Of a DNA stretch of 64,000 bases, positions 55,074-63,657 are shown one piece after another (the stretch's first letter is position 1; each line of letters opens with the position of its first letter). Origin of the DNA: Lachnospiraceae bacterium (GTDB lineage: Bacteria > Bacillota > Clostridia > Lachnospirales > Lachnospiraceae). The notes beneath the pieces were generated by a model, which was given only the letters and a program-made list of their open reading frames with translations, did no database searches and was not told the DNA's origin. A program made the position numbers and the translations under genes. The stretch spans positions 1 through 64,000 of the forward strand of contig JAGBEV010000002.1 in NCBI GenBank assembly GCA_017936785.1, given 5' to 3'.

Positions 55074-56399
55074 ATGAAGATAGTTTTTATTTCACTGGGC
55101 TGTGACAAAAATCTGGTGGATACGGAAATGATGTTAGGTATGCTTTCTGAAAAAGGTTACAGCTTTACGGATGATGAAGATGAGGCGGATATTGCAGTTG
55201 TCAATACCTGCTGCTTTATTAACGATGCCAAGGAAGAGAGCATTAACAGTCTCATAGCCCTGGGAGAAAAGAAAAAGACAGGAAACCTGAAAGGACTGAT
55301 TGCTGCCGGGTGTCTGGCGCAAAGGTATGCAAAGGAAATCAGGGAAGAAATTCCGGAAGTGGATGCCATTGTGGGAACCAATGCTTTTGATAAGATCGCA
55401 GAAGCAGTAGAAGAAGTAGTTTCCCAAAATCATCCTGATTTTATGAAGGATATCAATGAGGTTCCGGTTTTTGGCAAGAAAAGGCTGGTCACTACAGGCG
55501 GGCATTATGCTTATCTGAAAATAGCCGAAGGCTGCAATAAGCATTGTACCTATTGTATCATTCCCAAGGTTCGGGGCAATTACCGGAGCGTTCCCATGGA
55601 GACGCTGGTTGAGGAAGCAAAGGGACTGGCAGAAAGCGGCGTAAAAGAATTGATCCTGGTGGCACAGGAAACCACCATTTACGGCATGGATCTGTACGGA
55701 GAAAAGAAACTGCCGAAGCTGTTAAAGGAGCTTTGCAAAATACCGGGGCTTTACTGGATCAGAATTTTATATTGCTATCCTGAAGAAATTACGGAAGAAT
55801 TGATTTCTGTTATAAAAGAAGAAAAGAAAATCTGTCATTACCTGGATATTCCCATTCAGCATGCAAGTGATGCTGTATTAAAAAGGATGGGAAGAAAGAC
55901 TTCCAATGAGGATCTGAGGAATATTATCGGACTGTTGAGAAAAGAAATACCGGACATCTGTTTAAGAACTACTCTGATCGCAGGATTTCCGGGAGAAAGC
56001 GCAGAAGACCATGAGAAGGTCATGGAATTTGTGGATGAAATGGAATTTGACAGACTGGGGGTATTTACCTATTCTGCTGAAGAAAATACACCGGCTGCGG
56101 AATTTCCTGACCAGATAGAGGAAGCACAGAAGGAACAATGGCAGGGAGAACTGATGGAACTGCAGCAAGAGATCGCTTTTGACAAGGCTGCTGATATGAT
56201 CGGACAGGAAAGCTATGTGATGATCGAGGGCAGGGTGACAGATGAAAATGCCTATGTGGGCAGAACTTATAAGGATGCACCTAATGTAGACGGTCTGATC
56301 TTCATCAATACAGATGAGGAACTGATCAGCGGGGATTTTGTAAAAGTAAAGATCACAGGATCTTATGAATATGATTTGATTGGAGAAATAATAAAATGA
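55074..56399 (+). CDS. rimO: Ribosomal protein S12 methylthiotransferase RimO
   Basis: This 441-residue radical-SAM enzyme adds a methylthio group to an Asp of ribosomal protein S12. The UPF0004 N-terminal domain begins VFISLGCDKNLVDTE with three cluster cysteines. The radical-SAM motif is CNKHCTYC, and a TRAM domain is at the C-terminus. ATG 55074 follows TTGGAGAA and fits the family start; the ATG at 55026 adds a foreign extension. A weak hairpin (GGGATTG/CAATCCT, about 55008-55056) lies upstream and may separate it from rpoZ. Confidence 0.95.
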   Translation: MKIVFISLGCDKNLVDTEMMLGMLSEKGYSFTDDEDEADIAVVNTCCFINDAKEESINSLIALGEKKKTGNLKGLIAAGCLAQRYAKEIREEIPEVDAIVGTNAFDKIAEAVEEVVSQNHPDFMKDINEVPVFGKKRLVTTGGHYAYLKIAEGCNKHCTYCIIPKVRGNYRSVPMETLVEEAKGLAESGVKELILVAQETTIYGMDLYGEKKLPKLLKELCKIPGLYWIRILYCYPEEITEELISVIKEEKKICHYLDIPIQHASDAVLKRMGRKTSNEDLRNIIGLLRKEIPDICLRTTLIAGFPGESAEDHEKVMEFVDEMEFDRLGVFTYSAEENTPAAEFPDQIEEAQKEQWQGELMELQQEIAFDKAADMIGQESYVMIEGRVTDENAYVGRTYKDAPNVDGLIFINTDEELISGDFVKVKITGSYEYDLIGEIIK

Positions 56400-56986
56400 A
56401 TCTACCCAATAAGCTTACTTTGACAAGAGTGATCATGGTGCCTTTTTTTGTGGCATTTTTGCTTCTGACACCCAAGTTTCTTTATTTTAAATGGATCGCC
56501 CTTGGAATTTTTATTGTGGCAAGCCTTACGGACCTGCTGGATGGAAAGATCGCAAGAAAATATAATCTGGTAACCAATTTTGGCAAATTTATGGACCCTT
56601 TGGCGGATAAGCTGCTGGTATGCTCTGCGCTGATCGGCATGTCCTCACTGGGTGTAATCCCGGCATGGATTACCATTATCATTATTGCAAGGGAATTTAT
56701 TATCAGCGGGTTCAGGCTCATTGCGGCAGAAAAAGGCGTTGTCATTGCCGCAAGCATGTGGGGCAAATGGAAGACCACCTTCCAGATGGTCATGCTGTGT
56801 GTAAAGATGGTAGTTATGAATTACTATTTTGAACCTTATATTATAGGGATAAAAATAATTCCCTTAAATGTTTCCATTGTTATGCTGGTGGGAAATGTGA
56901 CCATGTATATTGCATTGGTCTTGACAGTGGTTTCTTTGATTGATTACCTTGTAAAAAACAAGGATGTATTAAAGGATGTGGACTAA
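56396..56986 (+). CDS. pgsA: CDP-diacylglycerol-glycerol-3-phosphate 3-phosphatidyltransferase
   Basis: This 196-residue membrane enzyme makes phosphatidylglycerol phosphate. The CDP-alcohol phosphotransferase motif is present: DLLDGKIARKYNLVTNFGKF followed by MDPLADK, containing the catalytic aspartates. It has several membrane helices. It overlaps rimO by four bases and cinA begins at the base after its stop; this rimO-pgsA-cinA order is common upstream of recA in Firmicutes. Confidence 0.95.
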   Translation: MNLPNKLTLTRVIMVPFFVAFLLLTPKFLYFKWIALGIFIVASLTDLLDGKIARKYNLVTNFGKFMDPLADKLLVCSALIGMSSLGVIPAWITIIIIAREFIISGFRLIAAEKGVVIAASMWGKWKTTFQMVMLCVKMVVMNYYFEPYIIGIKIIPLNVSIVMLVGNVTMYIALVLTVVSLIDYLVKNKDVLKDVD

Positions 56987-58270
56987 ATGATCGTAGAATT
57001 GATCAGTGTAGGCACTGAGATTTTGTTGGGCAATATTGTAAATACCAATGCAGCTTTTCTGGCAGAACAATGTGCGGCGCTGGGGCTGTCCTGCTATTAT
57101 CAGACCGTTGTGGGGGATAATGAGGCAAGGCTTTTGGAAACGGTAGAGCTGGCAAAAAGCCGGGCGGATATTCTGATACTGACCGGCGGACTGGGACCCA
57201 CACAGGATGACTTGACCAAGGAGACTGTTGCAAAGGCATTTGGGAAAAAGCTTTCTGAGGATCAACACACCAGGGAAAGAATAGAAGAATATTTTAAGAG
57301 CCGTGGTAAAAAGATAGCGGATAATAACTGGAAACAGGCAATGGTTCCTGAGGGAGCAATCGTGCTGGATAATGATAACGGGACAGCTCCGGGAATTATT
57401 TTGGAAGAACAGGGAAAAACAGCAATTCTGCTGCCGGGACCTCCAAATGAATTGAAGCCCTTGTTTTCAGAACAGGTTTATCCTTATTTACAGGCAAAGG
57501 CGGACCGCGTGATCAGATCCCAGACAGTGAAAGTGTGCGGGATCGGTGAAAGCATGGCGGAAAGTATGATCGAGGATATGATCACAGGACAGGATAATCC
57601 TACGATTGCCACCTATGCCAAGACCGGAGAAGTCCATATCCGGGTTACTGCGGGAGCAGAAAGCGAAAAAGAAGCTATGAAGCTGATAAAACCGGTTATT
57701 AAGGAATTAAAGAACCGGTTTCAGGAATATATTTACACTACCAATGAAAACGTTACTTTGGAGCAGGCATGTGTGGACCTGCTGCTGGCAAATGATCTGA
57801 CGATTTCCACTATGGAATCCTGTACCGGAGGCATGATCGCCGCAAGGCTTATTAATGTACCGGGCGTGTCGGAGGTGTTTAAGGCAGGATATGTTACCTA
57901 TTCCAACAAGGCGAAGCGAAAAGTACTTGGCGTAAAGCAGACTACCTTAAAGAAGCATACGGCTGTCAGCGCTAAGGTTGCTGAGGAAATGGCTCAGGGA
58001 GTTTCCCTGTTGACCAAAGCAGATGTGACTCTTTCGGTTACAGGGCTTGCGGGACCTGACGGGGGGACGGAGGAAAAGCCTGTGGGACTGGTATATATTG
58101 GATGCAGTGTAAAAGGAAAAACAAAAGTGGCAGAATATCATTTCAGCGGCAGCCGCATGAAGATCAGGGAATCAGCAGTGGTAGCGGCGCTGACACTTCT
58201 CAGGCAGTGCGTGCTGGAATATTTCAGTGAAGTGACTTTTGGCAACGGAAAACAGAAAAAGAACCGATGA
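56987..58270 (+). CDS. cinA: CinA-family protein with nicotinamide-nucleotide amidase domain
   Basis: This 427-residue protein has an N-terminal molybdopterin-binding-like (COG1058) domain (ISVGTEILLGNIVNTNAAFL; LTGGLGPTQDDLTKE) and a C-terminal amidase domain (STMESCTGGMIAARLINVPG; VTGLAGPDGGTEEKPVGLV). CinA cleaves nicotinamide mononucleotide in NAD recycling and is often linked to recA. It follows pgsA without a gap. Here one unfamiliar gene separates it from recA. Confidence 0.95.
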   Translation: MIVELISVGTEILLGNIVNTNAAFLAEQCAALGLSCYYQTVVGDNEARLLETVELAKSRADILILTGGLGPTQDDLTKETVAKAFGKKLSEDQHTRERIEEYFKSRGKKIADNNWKQAMVPEGAIVLDNDNGTAPGIILEEQGKTAILLPGPPNELKPLFSEQVYPYLQAKADRVIRSQTVKVCGIGESMAESMIEDMITGQDNPTIATYAKTGEVHIRVTAGAESEKEAMKLIKPVIKELKNRFQEYIYTTNENVTLEQACVDLLLANDLTISTMESCTGGMIAARLINVPGVSEVFKAGYVTYSNKAKRKVLGVKQTTLKKHTAVSAKVAEEMAQGVSLLTKADVTLSVTGLAGPDGGTEEKPVGLVYIGCSVKGKTKVAEYHFSGSRMKIRESAVVAALTLLRQCVLEYFSEVTFGNGKQKKNR

Positions 58271-58285
58271 GAAAGGGAGATGGAA

Positions 58286-59758
58286 ATGGATAATCAATTT
58301 TACAACGGATTTTGCCCCAATTGCGGAGCGCTTCTAAGAGACGGAAAGTGTCCAAGCTGTGGATTTGGTGAGAATCCTGCAAATGAAGAAACAGATACTG
58401 CAGGTACAGAAAATGTAAATGTGGAAAATAATGGCGGCATGACAGGCAACACTTCGGATGAAGGACAAAAACCCCGTAACTATGAGCTGTATCAGAACAA
58501 CTATATGAATAACGGAAATTATACAGACAATACCAATTATAATAATGCCCAGGACGGATACCAGCAAAGCGGCATGAACCAGAATGCCTATTATCAAAAC
58601 GGAGCGGGACAGAACGGTTATTACCAGAACGGAACCGGTCAAAATGGTTATTACCAGAACGGAGCGGGACAGAACGGTTATTATCAAAACGGAACCGGTC
58701 AAAACCAGTATTATCAGAACGGTAATATGCAGGGTGGTTATTATCAGCAGAATGGGAACGGCTATTATGGACAGCCGCCCCGGAAAAAAAGTTCTAAAGG
58801 CGGCGTAATTGCGGCTGTCATCGGTGGAATATTGCTTTTGCTGCTGATCATTGCTGCATTAGTAATGGTTTTTGTTGCTGCCCTTGGTGCAAAATCTGAT
58901 GCAGAGGATAACTATTCATACGATTATGATTACGATGATTATGACTATGACTATGATGATTACGACGATTATGATTACGACGATGACTATGACGATTATG
59001 ATGATGACTATGATGATCTGTTGGCGTTTGTAGATGATATTGATTGGGATGATGAGGATTGGAAAGAAGAGCCATACAATTATGATCCCGATGAGGTAGG
59101 AGACGATTACTATTATGAATTGGTCAACTGTATAGATGAAAGCGTATCCTATCAGATGGTTCATGAAAACTATGAAGAACTGGATGAGGACCGGAATATA
59201 TGCATTCGCATAAATTATTACCAGATAGAAGGCGATATTCCTAATCTGGAAGTTATCAACGAAACATTAAAAGAACAGGCTATGTGGGCTGGTGAGCGTT
59301 TCCACGAAGAAAAAGAGGATTTTGAATTTGAATTTGAGAATTATGGTGAAGGCTATGTAGCAGAAGTAGAGTCCTATGTTACCTACAATGATGAACAGAC
59401 TATCAGTGTAGTATCGGATATTTATTATGAAAGCGCAACAGAAGTGAAAAAATCCATTCATGCTGTAAATGTGGATGTGGAGACAGGAACTATTCTCAAT
59501 AATACTGATATCTTAGATATTTCCGATGAATTTCTGGAAGATTACAGGGATATCTGTGAGGATCAGAACGGAACAGTTGCGGCAATGAATATCTTTGATA
59601 ATGATGAGCTGAAAGAGTTCTTTGAATCTGAAGATGATCTGATCATTTACTATAATCCCTGCGGTTTAGAGGTTGGTATCAATTACGAGACAGAGGAAAG
59701 ATACGGCTGGGTTACTGCAACACTGACGGATTATGAACAATATATGATGTCTTATTAA
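58286..59758 (+). CDS. Zinc-ribbon, Q/N-rich, single-pass protein with DUF3298/RsiV-like domain
   Basis: This 490-residue protein has five zones. A zinc ribbon (CPNCGALLRDGKCPSCGFG) starts it. A Gln/Asn/Gly/Tyr-rich segment at about residues 70-165 contains tandem YYQNGAGQNG and YYQNGTGQNG repeats. One membrane helix follows (about residues 172-200, VIAAVIGGILLLLLIIAA). Next is a stretch of about 35 residues made almost only of Asp and Tyr. The external C-terminal domain resembles DUF3298/RsiV, with VNVDVETGTILNNTDILD. ATG 58286 is seven bases after GGGAG. It probably senses an envelope signal; the ligand is unknown. Confidence 0.82.
   Translation: MDNQFYNGFCPNCGALLRDGKCPSCGFGENPANEETDTAGTENVNVENNGGMTGNTSDEGQKPRNYELYQNNYMNNGNYTDNTNYNNAQDGYQQSGMNQNAYYQNGAGQNGYYQNGTGQNGYYQNGAGQNGYYQNGTGQNQYYQNGNMQGGYYQQNGNGYYGQPPRKKSSKGGVIAAVIGGILLLLLIIAALVMVFVAALGAKSDAEDNYSYDYDYDDYDYDYDDYDDYDYDDDYDDYDDDYDDLLAFVDDIDWDDEDWKEEPYNYDPDEVGDDYYYELVNCIDESVSYQMVHENYEELDEDRNICIRINYYQIEGDIPNLEVINETLKEQAMWAGERFHEEKEDFEFEFENYGEGYVAEVESYVTYNDEQTISVVSDIYYESATEVKKSIHAVNVDVETGTILNNTDILDISDEFLEDYRDICEDQNGTVAAMNIFDNDELKEFFESEDDLIIYYNPCGLEVGINYETEERYGWVTATLTDYEQYMMSY
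58589..58738 (+). repeat. Five tandem 30-bp units in the Q/N-rich coding segment
   Basis: Units starting TATTAYCARAACGG occur at 58589, 58619, 58649, 58679 and 58709. Units 1 and 3 (GGAGCGGGACAG) and units 2 and 4 (GGAACCGGTCAA) are most alike, so the array arose by duplication of a 60-bp block. All lengths are multiples of three, so copy number can change in frame. Confidence 0.9.
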
Positions 59759-59790
59759 GAACTATGTGAAATGAACTGTAAGAGGTATTC

Positions 59791-59830
59791 ATGGGGCTGT
59801 GATTTTAAGCGCACAGCCCCATTGCTATTT
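59791..59830 (+). terminator. Rho-independent terminator before recA
   Basis: ATGGGGCTGTG pairs exactly with CACAGCCCCAT (59791-59801 with 59812-59822), followed by TGCTATTTT. Confidence 0.8.
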
Positions 59831-59988
59831 TAAGAAATCTATGATAAAGTAATGGCATCTGAAAGCATTCTGCTTAAGGCATTTCGCCGAAATTTTCCAG
59901 ATTATTGATAAAAAAGAAAGATGTGATGCCATTGAGGGAGTTTTAATGGACAGTTATGCTGTTATACTGAATTTATAAAAAAGAAATG
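59823..59988. other. Spacer between terminator and recA promoter
   Basis: No gene is visible. AATGGCATC (59851-59859) and GATGCCATT (59925-59933) form an exact nine-base inverted repeat 65 bases apart; its role is unclear. Confidence 0.4.
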
Positions 59989-60017
59989 TTGACAAAATCG
60001 AACGTTTGTTTTATTCT
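59989..60017 (+). promoter_or_regulatory. recA: recA promoter
   Basis: TTGACA (59989-59994) and TATTCT (60012-60017) have a 17-base spacer that contains the first LexA-type box. Confidence 0.8.
59999..60012. promoter_or_regulatory. LexA/SOS-type box 1
   Basis: CGAACGTTTGTTTT matches the Gram-positive form CGAACNNNNGTTYG at all but the last bases and occupies the promoter spacer. Confidence 0.6.
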
Positions 60018-60027
60018 ATTATAAGAA

Positions 60028-60041
60028 CGAACAAATGTTCC
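60028..60041. promoter_or_regulatory. LexA/SOS-type box 2
   Basis: CGAACAAATGTTCC matches CGAACNNNNGTTCG except for the last base and lies just downstream of the -10 box. With box 1 it brackets the recA transcription start. Confidence 0.8.
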
Positions 60042-60058
60042 TTGTAAAGGAGATCGCT

Positions 60059-61132
60059 ATGGAAAGAGAAGAAAAATTAAAAGCATTGGATGCTGCCATT
60101 TCTCAGATCGAGAGAGCCTACGGAAAAGGTGCGGTAATGAAACTGGGAGATCCCAGCAACCAGATTAATGTTGAGACGATTCCTACAGGTTCCTTAAGCC
60201 TGGATATTGCTTTGGGGCTGGGAGGAATTCCCAAGGGACGTATTGTTGAGATATATGGACCGGAATCCAGTGGTAAAACTACAGTAACCCTGCATATGAT
60301 CGCAGAGGTGCAGAAGAGAGGCGGAATAGCCGGATTTATTGATGCTGAACATGCCTTAGATCCCAGTTATGCCAAGAATATCGGAGTTGATATTGATAAT
60401 CTTTATATTTCTCAGCCCGACTGCGGTGAGCAGGCATTGGAAATCTGTGAAACCATGGTAAGGTCCGGAGCAATCGATATTGTTGTAGTAGACTCTGTTG
60501 CGGCATTGGTGCCCAAAGCTGAAATTGACGGAGATATGGGTGATGCCCATGTGGGCTTGCAGGCTCGTTTAATGTCTCAGGCTCTGCGTAAGCTGACTGC
60601 TGTTATCAGTAAATCCAATTGCACAGTAATTTTTATCAACCAGCTTCGTGAAAAGGTAGGTATTATGTTCGGCAATCCGGAAACTACTACCGGCGGTAAT
60701 GCGTTAAAGTTCTATTCATCGGTCAGACTGGATGTCAGAAGAAAAGAACAGCTTCTTGTAAACGGAGAAGCAGTAGGTAACAGAACCAAAGTAAAAGTGG
60801 TTAAAAATAAGATCGCACCGCCTTTTAAGATCGCAGAATTTGATATTATGTTCGGAAAAGGCATTTCTGCCGTAGGAGATATCCTGGATCTGGCTGCTGA
60901 GTGCAATGTGGTAAATAAAAGCGGTGCATGGTATGCCTATGAAGGGGAAAAGCTGGGACAGGGACGTGAAAATTCCAAAATGTTTTTGCAGGAGCATCCT
61001 GAAATGTGTGCCGAAATTGAAAGGAAAGTACGTGAACATTACGGGCTGGTCAAAACAGAGGGCACAGATGAATCCGGAGCAAATGAAAAGAAAAAAGCTG
61101 CCGGAGAAAAAGAGGCAGTAAAAGAAAAGTAG
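60059..61132 (+). CDS. recA: Recombinase RecA
   Basis: This 357-residue ATPase performs strand exchange in recombination and triggers LexA self-cleavage. The P-loop is GPESSGKTT and the conserved [18 protein letters not shown] segment is present. The C-terminus is Lys/Glu-rich. ATG 60059 follows AAAGGAG; the in-frame ATG at 60035 lies within LexA box 2. RecX follows 13 bases downstream, so the SOS promoter probably drives both. Confidence 0.98.
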   Translation: MEREEKLKALDAAISQIERAYGKGAVMKLGDPSNQINVETIPTGSLSLDIALGLGGIPKGRIVEIYGPESSGKTTVTLHMIAEVQKRGGIAGFIDAEHALDPSYAKNIGVDIDNLYISQPDCGEQALEICETMVRSGAIDIVVVDSVAALVPKAEIDGDMGDAHVGLQARLMSQALRKLTAVISKSNCTVIFINQLREKVGIMFGNPETTTGGNALKFYSSVRLDVRRKEQLLVNGEAVGNRTKVKVVKNKIAPPFKIAEFDIMFGKGISAVGDILDLAAECNVVNKSGAWYAYEGEKLGQGRENSKMFLQEHPEMCAEIERKVREHYGLVKTEGTDESGANEKKKAAGEKEAVKEK

Positions 61133-61145
61133 GTAAAATACTTTT

Positions 61146-61790
61146 ATGGTTGTGACGGATATTATAGAAATATCAAAAAAGCAATGTAAGATCATGGTCG
61201 ATTACGAGTTTGCCTTTGTATTGTACAAAGGCGAACTTCATTTATACGGGATTAAATCCGGAGAGGATCTGAAGAAAGAAAATTATGACCGGATCATCAA
61301 TGAAGTGCTGATGAAAAGAACAAAGCTGAGGGCAATGAACCTGTTAAAGAGCAGACCATATACAGAAAAGAAGCTGAGAGAAAAGCTGCAAATGGGACAG
61401 TACCCAAAATGCTGTATTGAGGAAGCAGTTTCCTATGTGAAATCATATGGGTATATAAATGATGAACAATATGCGGCAGATTATCTTTTTTATCATGGAA
61501 ATCAATGGAATAAGGTCCAAATTTTTCGAAAGTTAAAAGAAAAAGGCATTGATGATGTATTGATTGAAAGAGCTTATGAGAACTATTGCCAAAATGGGGA
61601 TGCTCCTAAGGAAGAAGAACTGATCCTTGGATTTCTGAAAAAGAAAAGAATATCAGCAAATAACGTCAAAGAATGGGAATTCCGCAGCAAAATCATAAGA
61701 AGCCTGCTGCAAAAGGGCTTTTCCTATGACCGAATTTTGCCTGTCCTTGATTCATATGGTAAAAGTGACGAAGAAACAGGTGATTTATAA
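61146..61790 (+). CDS. recX: RecA regulator RecX
   Basis: This 214-residue helical protein matches RecX, with the typical motif MNLLKSRPYTEKKLREKL and repeated three-helix units to the C-terminus (INDEQYAADYLFY; KGIDDVLIERAYENY). RecX proteins limit RecA filament growth. The N-terminal 50 residues are the beta-rich extension seen in clostridial members. It is co-transcribed with recA, so SOS induction would supply both activator and brake. Confidence 0.9.
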   Translation: MVVTDIIEISKKQCKIMVDYEFAFVLYKGELHLYGIKSGEDLKKENYDRIINEVLMKRTKLRAMNLLKSRPYTEKKLREKLQMGQYPKCCIEEAVSYVKSYGYINDEQYAADYLFYHGNQWNKVQIFRKLKEKGIDDVLIERAYENYCQNGDAPKEEELILGFLKKKRISANNVKEWEFRSKIIRSLLQKGFSYDRILPVLDSYGKSDEETGDL

Positions 61791-61831
61791 AAAGAGTTTG
61801 GATAAATTGCGACCTATATTTGCTCTGGTAC

Positions 61832-61860
61832 TTGACATAACTAACAAATAAGTTTAAAAT
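61832..61860 (+). promoter_or_regulatory. Promoter for rny
   Basis: TTGACA (61832-61837) and TAAAAT (61855-61860) have a 17-base spacer. The start codon at 61964 leaves a leader of about 95 bases. Confidence 0.75.
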
Positions 61861-61925
61861 TTAAGTGTTGTAAAATCGCGCCTTAGAATGAATTGAAGTT
61901 ACATATCATTCTATTTTGAGATATT

Positions 61926-61966
61926 TGTACAATGAAAATTAAATAAGGAGGTGCTCCTGTACAATG
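61926..61966 (+). promoter_or_regulatory. rny leader: duplicated start context and hairpin over the ribosome-binding site
   Basis: TGTACAATG occurs at 61926-61934 and again at 61958-61966, where its ATG is the rny start. The first copy's ATG opens a four-codon frame (ATG AAA ATT AAA TAA) ending at 61946, against the AGGAGG site. AGGAG (61946-61950) can pair with CTCCT (61954-61958) around a three-base loop, which would hide the ribosome-binding site. Confidence 0.5.
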
Positions 61967-63514
61967 GTTGTTGGAATCATAATAGCCGTTGTAGTGACAC
62001 TTGTCATTGCCATTCCGGTTACATCGCTGATTGTTACCAGTTATCACAAAAAGGTAACAGAAGCAAAGCTGGGGAATGCGGACGAAAAAGCCAGAGAAAT
62101 CATTGATGAAGCTTTAAAGACCGCTGAGGCAAAGAAGCGAGAGGGTCTGCTTGAAGTGAAAGAAGAATCCATTCGTACCAAAAACGAGTTGGATAAAGAA
62201 ATCAAAGAGCGTAGAGCAGAAGCACAGCGCTATGAGAGACGTGTTCAGCAGAAGGAAGAGAACATTGACAAGAAAGCTGATGCGATCGAAAAGAAAGAAG
62301 CAAGTATCATTGCAAGGGAAGAGCAGCTGTCAAAGCAAAAGGCTGAGATAGAGAAGCTCAACGAACAAAGAGTACAGGAACTGGAACGAATCTCAGGTTT
62401 AACCTCCGAACAGGCAAAAGAATATTTATTGAAAATTGTTGAAGACGAAGTAAAACATGAAACTGCTGTCATGATCAAAGAAATGGAGAGCAGGGCAAAA
62501 GAGGAAGCGGACAAGAAGGCAAAGGAATATGTGGTCAATGCGATTCAGAAATGTGCTGCAGACCATGTTTCTGAGACAACCATTTCGGTTGTACAGCTTC
62601 CTAACGACGAAATGAAAGGTCGTATTATTGGTAGAGAGGGTAGAAATATCAGAACCCTTGAAACATTGACCGGTGTTGATCTGATCATTGATGATACACC
62701 GGAAGCGGTAATTCTTTCAGGATTTGATCCGATCCGAAGAGAAGTAGCCCGTATTGCCTTGGAAAAGCTGATTTTAGACGGACGTATTCATCCGGCAAGA
62801 ATCGAAGAAATGGTTGAAAAGGCTCAAAAAGAAGTAGAAGTTATGATCAGGGAAGAAGGAGAAGCTACAATACTGGAAGTCGGTGTTCATGGCATCCACC
62901 CCGAGCTTGTACGTTTACTTGGTAAGATGAAATTCAGAACCAGTTATGGTCAAAATGCTTTGAAGCATTCTATTGAGGTTGCTCAGTTGTCCGGCTTACT
63001 GGCGGCAGAAATGGGACTTGATGTAAGAATGGCAAAGCGTGCAGGTCTGCTTCATGATATTGGTAAGGCTGTTGACCATGAAATGGAAGGTTCCCATATT
63101 CAGTTAGGATCTGAGTTATGTAGAAAATATAAGGAATCTGCAACGGTCATCAATGCGGTTGAATCCCATCATGGAGATGTTGAACCGCAGACCCTGATTG
63201 CGTGCATTGTTCAGGCTGCTGATACGATTTCTGCAGCAAGACCGGGCGCAAGAAGAGAAACCTTGGAAACATATACAACCAGATTAAAACAATTAGAAGA
63301 TATCGCAAACAATTTCAAAGGTGTAGAAAAATCTTTTGCTATTCAGGCAGGTAGAGAGATTCGTGTTATGGTAGTTCCAGATCAGATTACAGATACAGAT
63401 ATGGTTCTGTTGGCGCGTGATATTTCCAAGCAGGTTGAGGCTGAGCTTGAATATCCGGGACAGATCAAGATCAATGTAATCCGTGAATCAAGAGTAATTG
63501 ATTATGCAAAATAA
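61964..63514 (+). CDS. rny: Ribonuclease Y
   Basis: This 516-residue membrane-anchored endoribonuclease starts mRNA decay in Firmicutes. It has an N-terminal membrane helix ([20 protein letters not shown]), a long coiled coil (about residues 30-190), a KH domain with [20 protein letters not shown], and an HD domain whose metal motif is [12 protein letters not shown]. Length is typical. The ribosome-binding site lies in a small hairpin (see leader feature). Confidence 0.97.
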   Translation: MVVGIIIAVVVTLVIAIPVTSLIVTSYHKKVTEAKLGNADEKAREIIDEALKTAEAKKREGLLEVKEESIRTKNELDKEIKERRAEAQRYERRVQQKEENIDKKADAIEKKEASIIAREEQLSKQKAEIEKLNEQRVQELERISGLTSEQAKEYLLKIVEDEVKHETAVMIKEMESRAKEEADKKAKEYVVNAIQKCAADHVSETTISVVQLPNDEMKGRIIGREGRNIRTLETLTGVDLIIDDTPEAVILSGFDPIRREVARIALEKLILDGRIHPARIEEMVEKAQKEVEVMIREEGEATILEVGVHGIHPELVRLLGKMKFRTSYGQNALKHSIEVAQLSGLLAAEMGLDVRMAKRAGLLHDIGKAVDHEMEGSHIQLGSELCRKYKESATVINAVESHHGDVEPQTLIACIVQAADTISAARPGARRETLETYTTRLKQLEDIANNFKGVEKSFAIQAGREIRVMVVPDQITDTDMVLLARDISKQVEAELEYPGQIKINVIRESRVIDYAK

Positions 63515-63541
63515 CATAGCATAATAATGATGAATTTAAAG

Positions 63542-63577
63542 GAAGCTGTTTTTATTAGAAAACAGCTTCTTTTTTTC
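63542..63577 (+). terminator. Rho-independent terminator after rny
   Basis: GAAGCTGTTTT (63542-63552) pairs exactly with AAAACAGCTTC (63559-63569), followed by TTTTTTT. Confidence 0.92.
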
Positions 63578-63606
63578 TTGTATTTCCCTCTTACATAGTG
63601 TACAAT
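63578..63606 (+). promoter_or_regulatory. Promoter for the AspB-type aminotransferase
   Basis: TTGTAT (63578-63583) and TACAAT (63601-63606) have a 17-base spacer, directly after the rny terminator. Confidence 0.55.
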
Positions 63607-63657
63607 ATACGAGGTGTATGATTGTATACAATTAAACAATTTCAGGATGGTGTTAAG

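Noticed and set aside
58589-58738. Possible CRISPR-like array
   Set aside because: The 30-bp units are contiguous with no spacers and encode in-frame YYQNG repeats, so it is a coding tandem repeat.
58848-59164. Antisense His-rich and Ile/Val-rich frames over the Asp/Tyr block
   Set aside because: They are mirror images of GAT/TAT codons in the sense gene, not genes.
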